Of a DNA stretch of 5,112 bases, positions 1 through 5,112 are shown piece after piece (position 1 is the stretch's first letter; the number at the start of each line of letters is the position of its first letter). The DNA lies in NCBI GenBank assembly GCA_002366775.1, contig DFBW01000259.1, forward strand, positions 1-5,112, in the 5' to 3' direction. Below the pieces are notes generated by a model that ran no database searches, was not told where the DNA came from, and saw nothing but the letters and a program-made list of their open reading frames with translations. Source of the stretch: Roseovarius sp. UBA3070. Its GTDB lineage: Bacteria > Pseudomonadota > Alphaproteobacteria > Rhodobacterales > Rhodobacteraceae. The position numbers were made by a program, and so were the translations under genes.

Positions 1-29
1 CTGGCGCTGGTTCCGATGACTTCATACAT
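1..29 (-). CDS. 5' end of a minus-strand gene, possibly a glutathione S-transferase (partial)
   Basis: Only nine complete codons are inside the window, reading MYEVIGTSA from an ATG at 29-27, after which the gene leaves through the left edge. The start is supported by a good Shine-Dalgarno sequence, AGGAG on the minus strand at 41-37, with a 7-nt spacer. From memory, many alphaproteobacterial glutathione S-transferases begin with a short beta strand of this kind (M-Y-x-V-I-G-T followed by S-R-A-F-R), so a thioredoxin-fold GST N-terminus is the best guess. Nine residues cannot prove a family. The gene is divergent from the GFA-domain gene at 186, whose family is historically tied to glutathione chemistry, which gives mild support. 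That a gene starts here is fairly likely; its identity is tentative. Confidence 0.45.
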
Positions 30-66
30 TGGGGCTCTCCTGAGGGGGGGTGAAACAGGCCCGATG

Positions 67-94
67 GTTGCACGCGTTCGCGGCGAACTGCAAC
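67..94. repeat. Two-part inverted repeat, candidate operator or hairpin
   Basis: The core is GTTCGC-G-GCGAAC at 76-88, a 13-bp inverted repeat with 6-bp perfect arms and a single central base. It is flanked by a second pair of 6-bp arms, GTTGCA (67-72) and TGCAAC (89-94). The two pairs stack into one stem if CGC at 73-75 bulges out. There is no T-run on either side, so it does not look like an intrinsic terminator. Its place between divergent starts suits a protein binding site. The repeat itself is directly visible; its function is inferred. Confidence 0.5.
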
Positions 95-115
95 TACAAA
101 ACTGCTTGGTGCTGC

Positions 116-130
116 TGACAATACTTGTCA
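116..130. repeat. Palindrome TGACAA-N3-TTGTCA, candidate operator
   Basis: TGACAA (116-121) and TTGTCA (125-130) are perfect 6-bp inverted arms around TAC. A dyad of about 15 bp with short arms is a common footprint for dimeric helix-turn-helix regulators. It lies 55 bp upstream of the GFA start codon, and its right arm is also the best -35-like hexamer, so a bound protein could block polymerase. I do not recognise the site as that of a particular regulator. Confidence 0.45.
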
Positions 131-145
131 CCCAATCGGCCTAGG

Positions 146-157
146 GTACGGGCGTAC
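146..157. repeat. Short inverted repeat GTACG-GG-CGTAC
   Basis: This is a 12-bp inverted repeat with 5-bp arms and a 2-bp centre, 28 bp before the GFA start codon. It is short enough to arise by chance. It is listed because it lies 15 bp from the palindrome at 116-130 and would fall near the transcription start of the GFA gene. Confidence 0.3.
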
Positions 158-185
158 TGCAATTTTCTCTGAAAGGAAAACCCCC

Positions 186-617
186 ATGGAAAAAACCGGC
201 TCATGCCTGTGCGGCGCTGTGAAATACACCATCAAAGACGCCAAACCCGAGGCCGGGGCCTGCCATTGCGGCATGTGCCGCAAATGGTCAGGTGGCGTGT
301 TTTTTGCAGTAGAAGCCCAACCGGACACTGTGACACTTGAAGGGCAAGACAGCCTCACACGTTTTGCCTCATCCGACTGGGGGGAACGAGGGTTTTGCAG
401 CGCATGTGGCAGCAGCCTGTTCTTTCGTATCACTGCACCGGGGCCACATCACGGGGTCTATCACTTTGGGTTTGGCACGTTTGACGACCAGAGCGGCGTG
501 GAAATGGCAGGTGAGATCTTTATTGACCGCAAGCCAGACACCTATAGCTTTGCCGGAAACGCCCCACGCATGACCGAGGCTGAATTCTTGGCCCTTTACG
601 CCCCTCCCGCCGACTGA
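186..617 (+). CDS. GFA / CENP-V domain zinc-binding protein
   Basis: This is a 143-residue cytoplasmic protein of the family named after glutathione-dependent formaldehyde-activating enzyme. It shows the full set of family cysteines: C7-x-C9-G near the N-terminus, C26-H-C28-x-x-C31 in the middle and C71-x-x-C74-G after the strand ending at R68-G69-F70. In characterised members the first and last pairs hold a structural zinc and the CxCxxC triad holds a second zinc at the active site. The protein is clearly shorter than the true Gfa enzyme of Paracoccus (about 190 residues), so it is better read as a stand-alone GFA-domain protein of unknown substrate than as S-(hydroxymethyl)glutathione synthase. 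The start is supported by AAGGA 8 nt upstream. It is monocistronic, divergent from a possible glutathione S-transferase and followed by a terminator hairpin. The family call is firm; a catalytic role is not established. Confidence 0.93.
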   Translation: MEKTGSCLCGAVKYTIKDAKPEAGACHCGMCRKWSGGVFFAVEAQPDTVTLEGQDSLTRFASSDWGERGFCSACGSSLFFRITAPGPHHGVYHFGFGTFDDQSGVEMAGEIFIDRKPDTYSFAGNAPRMTEAEFLALYAPPAD

Positions 618-618
618 C

Positions 619-635
619 GTGGCATTGTTTGCCAC
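619..635 (+). repeat. Small hairpin directly after the GFA stop codon
   Basis: GTGGCA (619-624) and TGCCAC (630-635) form a perfect 6-bp stem with a TTGTT loop, starting 2 nt after the TGA at 615-617. No T-run follows, so termination is unlikely. It could protect the 3' end of the message or be incidental. Confidence 0.3.
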
Positions 636-661
636 CAGCACAGCCCGCAATCTGACATTGT

Positions 662-697
662 ACCCTTGGGTGGCATTTGCCCAAGGGTTGGTGTTTT
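662..697 (+). terminator. Probable intrinsic terminator of the GFA gene
   Basis: ACCCTTGGG (662-670) pairs perfectly with CCCAAGGGT (680-688) around a 9-nt loop. In the plus direction it is followed by TTGGTGTTTT, an imperfect U-tract. In the minus direction the bases after the stem (ACAATGTC) are not U-rich, so it fits termination of the plus-strand gene rather than of holA. It lies 45 nt after the GFA stop codon. Confidence 0.6.
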
Positions 698-799
698 GGC
701 AGTCGCCACAGGACGGGGACGGTTGGAACAGTAACAATGCCCCAGCCCGGATATGGCCTTGATGGCTCGGGCCTGATCCGCTTTGGGCGGCGTACACCC
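698..799. other. Convergent spacer downstream of holA, no gene seen
   Basis: No convincing coding sequence is present. On the minus strand, just past the holA stop codon, there are only weak hairpins: CCGC/GCGG at 778-790 (4-bp stem) and GCCCG/CGGGC at 745-772 (5-bp stem with an internal GCC/GGC pair). Neither is followed by a U-run in the minus direction, so the end of the leuS-lptE-holA transcript is not resolved and may depend on Rho. Confidence 0.4.
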
Positions 800-1825
800 C
801 TAAAGGTCAGCCAAGCGCGACAATCGGATCAAGGCCCGTTCCACCAGTGCCATATCCGGTGCAGTTTGCCCGGCAGAACGCAGCTTCAAATCCGTTTCAG
901 TCAACAGCCCCAAAGCCTGCTGTAACTTGGGCGCGCCCCATTTTTGCGCCTGTCGCAGCATCCGATCGCGGCGCGGGCCAAACACGGGTGGGCGCACACG
1001 GCCAATGCCTGCGGCCGCCCCGCCCGGATCAGACGCCGCTGCGTAAAGCGTGCGAAAATGCCGGGTCGCCCCGATGCACAGGCCCACCGGTTGAATACCC
1101 TGCGCCCTCAGACGTCGCATCACCGGACCTATCTCGCCCGAGCGGGCCTCGGCGACGATGTTCAGCACGTCATCCAGATCAGCCTCGGTTGATCCGGGAG
1201 CACAGGCAATGATATCGCCCGATCCCAAAGGCGTGTCATCCCCAAGTTTATAAAGAGATATCTTTTCAATGGTTTGCCGAAAATCCCCCGGATCAAGGCT
1301 GCGGGACAGCCCGGTCAGATCGGTCATCGCTTCGGCGCTGATATTGTTCAAACCAGCCTTGGCCAGTTCGGCTTCGATCTCGGCCTTGCTGGGCGGGTCA
1401 TCATAGATCGCCGCCGCATAGGCATTCGGGTGGGCTTCAAACAATTTGCGCAGCTTAGAAGTGGCTTTCAGCTGCCCGGCAGTGACAATCACCTGCGCAT
1501 CGCCCTCGCGCCAGTCGCTCAGCGCATCAATGATGATGGGCGCCACGGTTTCAGTTGCGTCCTCAACAAAGGCCACGCGCGGACCGGGGAAAAACCCCTG
1601 TGCCTTGAGTGCATCCGATAGCATCGCCTTGTCTTTGCGCAGATCAGCGGCCGAAATCCGGTTCAGGCGCATTTCTTCTTCACCCTGAGAGCCGATGAGG
1701 GCGGCGATCACCTCTTGGCGTTTCAACGCCACGCGCATGGCATCCGGGCCATAAATCAGCAATCCGGTGCGCTGCGATTCCGGCTTGGCAAAATAGCGCG
1801 GCGCGTCGCGTGGGGGCAGCTTCAT
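800..1825 (-). CDS. holA: DNA polymerase III subunit delta
   Basis: This 341-residue protein is the delta subunit of the clamp loader, which opens the beta sliding clamp and loads it at primed sites during chromosome replication. Family signs include the N-terminal strand and loop LLIYGPDAMRV (22-32), the FFPGPRVAFVEDA stretch (78-90), T115-A-G-Q-L-K followed by SKLRKLFE (123-130), and the typical C-terminal helix with KLRSAGQ and the VERALIRLSRLA tail. As expected for delta, the fold is AAA+-like but there is no Walker A lysine motif, since delta does not hydrolyse ATP. The start codon overlaps the lptE stop codon as ATGA, and no strong Shine-Dalgarno precedes it, which points to translational coupling. 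The length is normal and the reading frame is intact. In E. coli holA also follows lptE, but nadD, which comes next there, is absent here; the next gene is the convergent GFA gene. Confidence 0.95.
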   Translation of the reverse strand: MKLPPRDAPRYFAKPESQRTGLLIYGPDAMRVALKRQEVIAALIGSQGEEEMRLNRISAADLRKDKAMLSDALKAQGFFPGPRVAFVEDATETVAPIIIDALSDWREGDAQVIVTAGQLKATSKLRKLFEAHPNAYAAAIYDDPPSKAEIEAELAKAGLNNISAEAMTDLTGLSRSLDPGDFRQTIEKISLYKLGDDTPLGSGDIIACAPGSTEADLDDVLNIVAEARSGEIGPVMRRLRAQGIQPVGLCIGATRHFRTLYAAASDPGGAAAGIGRVRPPVFGPRRDRMLRQAQKWGAPKLQQALGLLTETDLKLRSAGQTAPDMALVERALIRLSRLADL

Positions 1826-2313
1826 GCCGACAGGTCCGACGCGGCAGCCAACAGATTGGTGACGATCTGATCGCCGAGGATGACCATCAGGCGTTCCTTG
1901 GCATCTTTTTCCGAGGCCTGCGTGGCCACGGTGGTGCCAGTCGTGGAATAGGAGGTGAAGTTTTCAACCTTGCCCGAGGTCAACACAGCCCCCGAGTGCA
2001 GATCCCGCAGGGCGTAGGTGATCTCGCCCAGCATATTGTAGCGCGCGGTCACGTTGTTGGTGGAAATGGTAATAGGCGCCTCAGACAGATCAATCGAATA
2101 GCTGAGACCATATTGCGCGCCGTTGCTGCGCCCCAGCCGATCCTCAAGATGGCGGGTCAACAGATAGGCGGGGCGGGTTTTCGGCGCGTCCAGTTGCAGA
2201 TTGCCGTGCAAACGGCTGCCACCACCACCGGGGCCATAGGCCGGGGTGAACCCGCAGGCCGACAGGGCCGATGCGGTTCCAAACAGAAAGATACGGCGGT
2301 TAAACGACGACAT
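1822..2313 (-). CDS. lptE: LPS assembly lipoprotein LptE
   Basis: This 163-residue outer-membrane lipoprotein is the plug partner of LptD in the complex that inserts lipopolysaccharide into the outer leaflet. The N-terminus carries N5-R-R-I-F-L-F, a short weakly hydrophobic segment and the lipobox L17-S-A-C20, so Cys20 should be lipidated and become the first mature residue. The mature start, CGFTPAYG, is characteristic of alphaproteobacterial LptE as I know it. The remainder is a soluble alpha/beta domain with a C-terminal helix (about 133-160). It is somewhat shorter than E. coli LptE, as is usual in this class. Its start codon lies inside leuS (14-nt overlap) and its stop overlaps the holA start, so it is the middle gene of a tightly coupled operon. 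Sequence divergence in this family is high, so the call leans on lipobox, length and gene order together. Confidence 0.92.
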   Translation of the reverse strand: MSSFNRRIFLFGTASALSACGFTPAYGPGGGGSRLHGNLQLDAPKTRPAYLLTRHLEDRLGRSNGAQYGLSYSIDLSEAPITISTNNVTARYNMLGEITYALRDLHSGAVLTSGKVENFTSYSTTGTTVATQASEKDAKERLMVILGDQIVTNLLAAASDLSA

Positions 2314-4843
2314 TCACGATCCGTCCGGGGACAACGATCACCTTTTTGGGCTGGGCCCCATCCAGCGCCTTGATCACAGCATGATGGGCAAGGGCCAGCT
2401 TTTCAACCTCTGCCTTGTCCATATCCTGCGGCACGCTGATTTCCGCGCGGCGTTTGCCATTGATCTGAATGGGCAGGGTGATGGTGTCATCAACCAACAT
2501 TGCCGCATCCGCAACCGGCCATGGTGCGTGGATGATCAGGCCTTCCCCCCCCAGCAATTGCCACAGGTCTTCGGATAAATGTGGTGTCATGGGCGCCATC
2601 AGCTGCGCAAGGGCCTTTGCGGCCTGTTGTTTGGCCCCTGCCCCGGCCTGCGATTTGGACAGCGTGTTGGTGAAGCCGTAAAGCTTGGCGATGGCGGCGT
2701 TGAAGCCAAAGCTTTCTACGCCCACGCTCACATCATGAATGGCCTTGTGCATTTCGCGCAAAAGTTGCTCATCGGCCTCTTGCGTGGCCGTCTCGCTGGC
2801 GTCGCTGGTGGCGATTTCTGTACAGATGCGGTGAACGCGGGAAAGGTGTTTAAACGCGGCTTCGGCACCCGAAGCAGTCCATTCCACGTCCCGTTCGGGC
2901 GGGCTGTCGGACAGCACGAACCAGCGGGCCGTATCGGCGCCATAGGCAGAGATGATGCTGACCGGATCGACCACGTTTTTCTTGGATTTCGACATTTTAG
3001 CCGAGGGGATGATCTCAACCTCGGTGCCATCGGCCAGTTTTCCGTCACTCACCTCTTCGGGCAGATGATAAACCGGACGGCCATTGGCACCCGGCGTCTG
3101 ATAAATCTCGTGGGTGACCATGCCTTGGGTGAAAAGTGCGTCAAACGGTTCTTTCGCACTTTCCGGCAGGTGGCCGCAAATGTGCATCGCGCGGGCAAAG
3201 AAGCGCGAATACAGGAGGTGCAGGATGGCGTGCTCGATGCCACCGATATACTGGTCAACGTTCATCCAGTAGGCCGCGGCGTCCAGATCAGTGGGCGTGG
3301 TGGCGTGCGGCGCGGTAAAGCGGGCGAAATACCACGAACTGTCAACGAATGTGTCCATCGTGTCAGTTTCGCGCTTGGCAGCTGCCCCGCATTTTGGGCA
3401 GGTGCAATCGCGCCATGTCGGGTGACGATCCAGCGGGTTGCCCGGCACATCAAACGTCACATCATCGGGCAGAACAACCGGCAGGTTTTCCTTGGCCTCG
3501 GGCACCACGCCACAGGTATCACAATGCACCACAGGGATAGGGCAGCCCCAATAGCGTTGGCGCGAAAGGCCCCAGTCACGCAGACGGTATTTAACCTGAC
3601 CCTGGCCCAGATCATGCGCCTCAAAATAATCAATCGTGGCGTCAATGGCCTGTTGGCTGGTCACAGTGCTGATGCCCGCGAAATGATCAATGAAGACAAC
3701 CGGCTCGGTTTTGGCAGGCACAAGCGCTTCGTTTTCAACCTCAACCTCGGCGCCCGGCATATAAAATGCATTGCGCACGGGCAGGTCGTATTTGCGGGCA
3801 AAGTCGAGGTCACGTTGATCATGTGCCGGGCAACCAAAGACAGCCCCCGTGCCGTAATCCATCAACACAAAGTTACCAACCCAGACGGGCAACTCCTGAT
3901 CAGGATAGATCGGGTGGCGCACGGTGATACCGGTATCAAGGCCCTTTTTCTCGGCCTTTTCCATCGCCGCCTCGGTGGTGTCCATCCTGCGGGTTTCGGT
4001 GATGAAATCAGCCAGCTCAGCGTTGTTCTCAGCCAATGCACGGCTGACGGGATGTTCCGGCGAAATGGCGATAAAGCTGGCGCCGCGCATCGTATCAGGG
4101 CGGGTTGAATAGCAGGTGATCGCCTCGCCCCCATCCAGCCGCTGAAACGGAATTTCAATACCGCGCGATTTGCCAATCCAGTTTTCCTGCATCAGCCGCA
4201 CTTTGGCAGGCCAATGTACAAGCGTATCAAGCGCCTCAAGCAGCTCTTCGGAGAAGTCGGAGATTCTGAAAAACCACTGAGTCAGCTCGCGCTTTTCCAC
4301 ATCCGCACCAGAGCGCCAGCCCTTGCCGTCAATCACCTGTTCATTGGCCAGAACGGTCATATCCACCGGATCCCAGTTGACCACGGCATTTTTGCGATAC
4401 ACCAGACCTTTTTCAAGGAAATCAAGGAACAACGCCTGTTGTTGCCCGTAATATTCCGGGTCACAGGTGGCAAATTCACGGGTCCAGTCAATGCTCAGGC
4501 CAAGCGGCTTCATCTGTGCACGCATGTCGGCAATATTGGCGTAGGTCCAATCCTTGGGATGGCCCCCAATGGCCATCGCCGCGTTTTCAGCAGGCATCCC
4601 AAACGCATCCCACCCCATCGGGTGCAGCACATTGTGCCCGGTGCTGAGCTTATGGCGCGCGATCACATCGCCCATCGTATAGTTGCGCACATGGCCCATG
4701 TGGATACGGCCCGATGGATATGGGAACATCTCAAGCACATAATACTTGGGCTTGTCTTCACTGCGCTCAGCACGAAACACATTGGCCTTATCCCAGACCT
4801 CTTGCCATTTTGCTTCAATCTCGGTGGCGGAATAGCGCGACAT
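2300..4843 (-). CDS. leuS: Leucyl-tRNA synthetase
   Basis: This full-length 847-residue class Ia synthetase attaches leucine to tRNA-Leu in the cytoplasm. In order: the HIGH motif as H48-M-G-H51 after MFPYPSGR; the CP1 editing domain with T247-R-P-D-T251 and the H341-D342-Q-R-D segment holding the conserved aspartate that clears mischarged amino acids; a zinc ribbon with C441-x-x-C444 and C482-x-x-C485; [11 protein letters not shown] (423-433); the second ATP motif K616-M-S-K-S620; an anticodon-binding helical domain; and a small C-terminal domain ending in [13 protein letters not shown]. The start has AAGGGG 8 nt upstream and gives the usual MSRYS...EAKWQ opening. It is the first gene of the leuS-lptE-holA operon. 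One detail differs from the usual editing motif: Met252-Arg253 follow the threonine where hydrophobic pairs are common. The leader may fold over the ribosome binding site (separate entry). Confidence 0.98.
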   Translation of the reverse strand: MSRYSATEIEAKWQEVWDKANVFRAERSEDKPKYYVLEMFPYPSGRIHMGHVRNYTMGDVIARHKLSTGHNVLHPMGWDAFGMPAENAAMAIGGHPKDWTYANIADMRAQMKPLGLSIDWTREFATCDPEYYGQQQALFLDFLEKGLVYRKNAVVNWDPVDMTVLANEQVIDGKGWRSGADVEKRELTQWFFRISDFSEELLEALDTLVHWPAKVRLMQENWIGKSRGIEIPFQRLDGGEAITCYSTRPDTMRGASFIAISPEHPVSRALAENNAELADFITETRRMDTTEAAMEKAEKKGLDTGITVRHPIYPDQELPVWVGNFVLMDYGTGAVFGCPAHDQRDLDFARKYDLPVRNAFYMPGAEVEVENEALVPAKTEPVVFIDHFAGISTVTSQQAIDATIDYFEAHDLGQGQVKYRLRDWGLSRQRYWGCPIPVVHCDTCGVVPEAKENLPVVLPDDVTFDVPGNPLDRHPTWRDCTCPKCGAAAKRETDTMDTFVDSSWYFARFTAPHATTPTDLDAAAYWMNVDQYIGGIEHAILHLLYSRFFARAMHICGHLPESAKEPFDALFTQGMVTHEIYQTPGANGRPVYHLPEEVSDGKLADGTEVEIIPSAKMSKSKKNVVDPVSIISAYGADTARWFVLSDSPPERDVEWTASGAEAAFKHLSRVHRICTEIATSDASETATQEADEQLLREMHKAIHDVSVGVESFGFNAAIAKLYGFTNTLSKSQAGAGAKQQAAKALAQLMAPMTPHLSEDLWQLLGGEGLIIHAPWPVADAAMLVDDTITLPIQINGKRRAEISVPQDMDKAEVEKLALAHHAVIKALDGAQPKKVIVVPGRIVNVVV

Positions 4844-4907
4844 GGGCCAGGCCCCTTAATTACATGTTCATCTTGCCCATGCGTGATAGGCAACACAGGG
4901 GCCATGG
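4844..4907 (-). promoter_or_regulatory. leuS leader with possible structure covering the Shine-Dalgarno
   Basis: The leuS ribosome binding site, AAGGGG on the minus strand (4857-4852), lies inside AGGGGCCTGG (4856-4847). An upstream leader segment, CCATGGCCCCT (4907-4897), is its complement apart from one unpaired T, giving a 10-bp helix with a single bulge. The roughly 40-nt loop holds a second stem, TTGCCTA/TGGGCAA (4893-4873). A competing local hairpin, GGGC-CTG-GCCC (4854-4844), would also cover part of the site up to the start codon. The complementarity is directly visible; that the transcript starts upstream of 4907 and folds this way is inferred. Confidence 0.35.
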
Positions 4908-4995
4908 TCCAGTGCAAAGGGATGAATTGCGGGCCTATGCAGCGCCAATCGGGCGGCATATAACCAAGAAAACAAAAAATCGAGCGGCGTTGCGT
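4908..4995. promoter_or_regulatory. Divergent promoter region between leuS and the glycosyltransferase
   Basis: No gene is seen here. The stretch should carry the leuS promoter on the minus strand and one for the plus-strand glycosyltransferase. TATAAC at 4959-4964 looks like a plus-strand -10 hexamer, but there is no recognisable -35 hexamer 16-18 bp upstream. An A-rich tract follows at 4967-4979. The glycosyltransferase start has only a weak Shine-Dalgarno (GAGCGG, 4982-4987). Confidence 0.3.
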
Positions 4996-5112
4996 ATGAA
5001 AATCCTGTTCATTCACCAGAATTTCCCCGGCCAATACAAACATCTGGCCCCCCTGCTGGCAGCGCAAGGGCATGATTGTGTGGCGCTGACGTTGCGCGTC
5101 AAGGAACCGGGC
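4996..5112 (+). CDS. Glycosyltransferase, GT-B fold, N-terminal fragment (partial)
   Basis: The first 39 codons are present and the frame is still open at the right edge. The sequence MKILFIHQNFPGQYKHLAP, followed by an LLAAQGHDCVALTLR helix-strand, is the classic opening of a GT4-type glycosyltransferase: a first beta strand, a loop for the acceptor side containing N-F-P-G-Q-Y, a helix, then 'GH-x-V' leading to the second strand. The HQNFPGQ form matches, from memory, the 'Glyco_trans_4_3' kind of N-terminal domain seen in polysaccharide biosynthesis clusters. The donor sugar and product cannot be told, because the nucleotide-sugar-binding C-terminal half is outside the window. The gene is divergent from leuS by 152 bp. 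The glycosyltransferase call is likely; the start codon is less sure because its ribosome binding site is weak. Confidence 0.8.
   Translation, partial: MKILFIHQNFPGQYKHLAPLLAAQGHDCVALTLRVKEPG

Larger units (their letters stand above)
30..185. promoter_or_regulatory. Divergent intergenic control region with three inverted repeats
   Basis: This 156-bp spacer separates two divergent starts and must hold the promoters of both. It contains three inverted repeats, at 67-94, 116-130 and 146-157, each listed separately. The ribosome binding sites are AGGAG (minus strand, 41-37) for the left gene and AAGGA (173-177, 8-nt spacer) for the right gene. TTGTCA at 125-130 resembles a -35 hexamer for the plus-strand gene, but no good -10 hexamer lies at normal spacing, so I do not call a promoter position. 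A run of seven G residues sits at 44-50. Confidence 0.5.

Noticed and set aside
128..433. Minus-strand open frame of 101 codons antisense to the GFA gene
   Set aside because: It overlaps a gene with a full set of family cysteines on the plus strand; its own translation is low in recognisable structure.
745..790. Intrinsic terminator for holA on the minus strand
   Set aside because: Stems are only 4-5 bp and no U-run follows in the minus direction.
677..925. Plus-strand open frame of 82 codons across the convergent spacer and the holA 3' end
   Set aside because: It starts inside the terminator hairpin and runs antisense into holA. It has no Shine-Dalgarno and no family resemblance.
1810..2373. 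Plus-strand open frame of 187 codons antisense to lptE
   Set aside because: It is the shadow of lptE and the adjoining ends of holA and leuS, with no domain and no ribosome binding site.
2579..4108. Plus-strand open frame of 509 codons antisense to leuS
   Set aside because: It lies entirely within leuS, whose product is unmistakable. The translation shows no family motif, and long antisense frames are expected opposite GC-rich genes with biased third positions.
4860..4880. Tiny upstream frame M-G-K-M-N-M-stop in the leuS leader
   Set aside because: It has no leucine codons and no Shine-Dalgarno, so it does not look like an attenuator leader peptide; a frame this short is expected by chance.
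4844..4995. T-box or amino-acid riboswitch upstream of leuS
   Set aside because: No T-box sequence, specifier loop or terminator-antiterminator with a U-run is visible, and T-boxes are essentially a Gram-positive feature.
4663..5073. Minus-strand open frame of 136 codons spanning the leuS start and the divergent glycosyltransferase start
   Set aside because: It overlaps leuS in another frame and the glycosyltransferase on the other strand, has no recognisable domain and no ribosome binding site that I can see.

Overview
This window looks like ordinary chromosomal DNA from an alphaproteobacterium, most likely of the Rhodobacterales (Roseobacter/Rhodobacter-type). That placement rests on protein flavour: a LeuRS with the '[10 protein letters not shown]' form of the editing-domain motif, a short LptE starting its mature part with CGFTPAYG, and a compact DNA polymerase III delta subunit. 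It is an inference from memory of these families, not a database result. No phage, IS element, CRISPR array, rRNA or tRNA gene was seen.

Layout from left to right. Positions 1-29 hold only the first codons of a minus-strand gene that leaves the window; its start (MYEVIGTSA) resembles the N-terminus of glutathione S-transferases. A divergent spacer (30-185) carries three inverted repeats of operator type. A plus-strand gene (186-617) encodes a small zinc-binding GFA-domain protein and is followed by a probable intrinsic terminator (662-697). The spacer at 618-799 separates it from the end of a convergent minus-strand cluster. That cluster, read right to left, is leuS (4843-2300), lptE (2313-1822) and holA (1825-800). 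The three genes overlap (14 nt, then an ATGA overlap of 4 nt), so they are almost certainly one transcript with coupled translation. Upstream of leuS lies a second divergent spacer (4844-4995), and then the first 39 codons of a plus-strand glycosyltransferase that runs off the right edge.

How the genes relate. leuS-lptE-holA is a long-conserved bacterial neighbourhood (also found in E. coli) that joins leucyl-tRNA charging, the outer-membrane lipoprotein of the LPS export machine and the clamp-loader delta subunit. The three products act in different processes; the grouping is housekeeping rather than a pathway. If the gene at the left edge really is a glutathione S-transferase, it and the GFA-domain protein form a divergent pair with possible glutathione-linked chemistry and a shared control region. 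The right-edge glycosyltransferase may belong to a surface-polysaccharide locus outside the window.

I found no strong case for an undescribed system. The items most worth a second look are a possible Shine-Dalgarno-sequestering structure in the leuS leader, the cluster of palindromes between the two left-hand divergent genes, and a twin-arginine-like motif in the LptE signal peptide.
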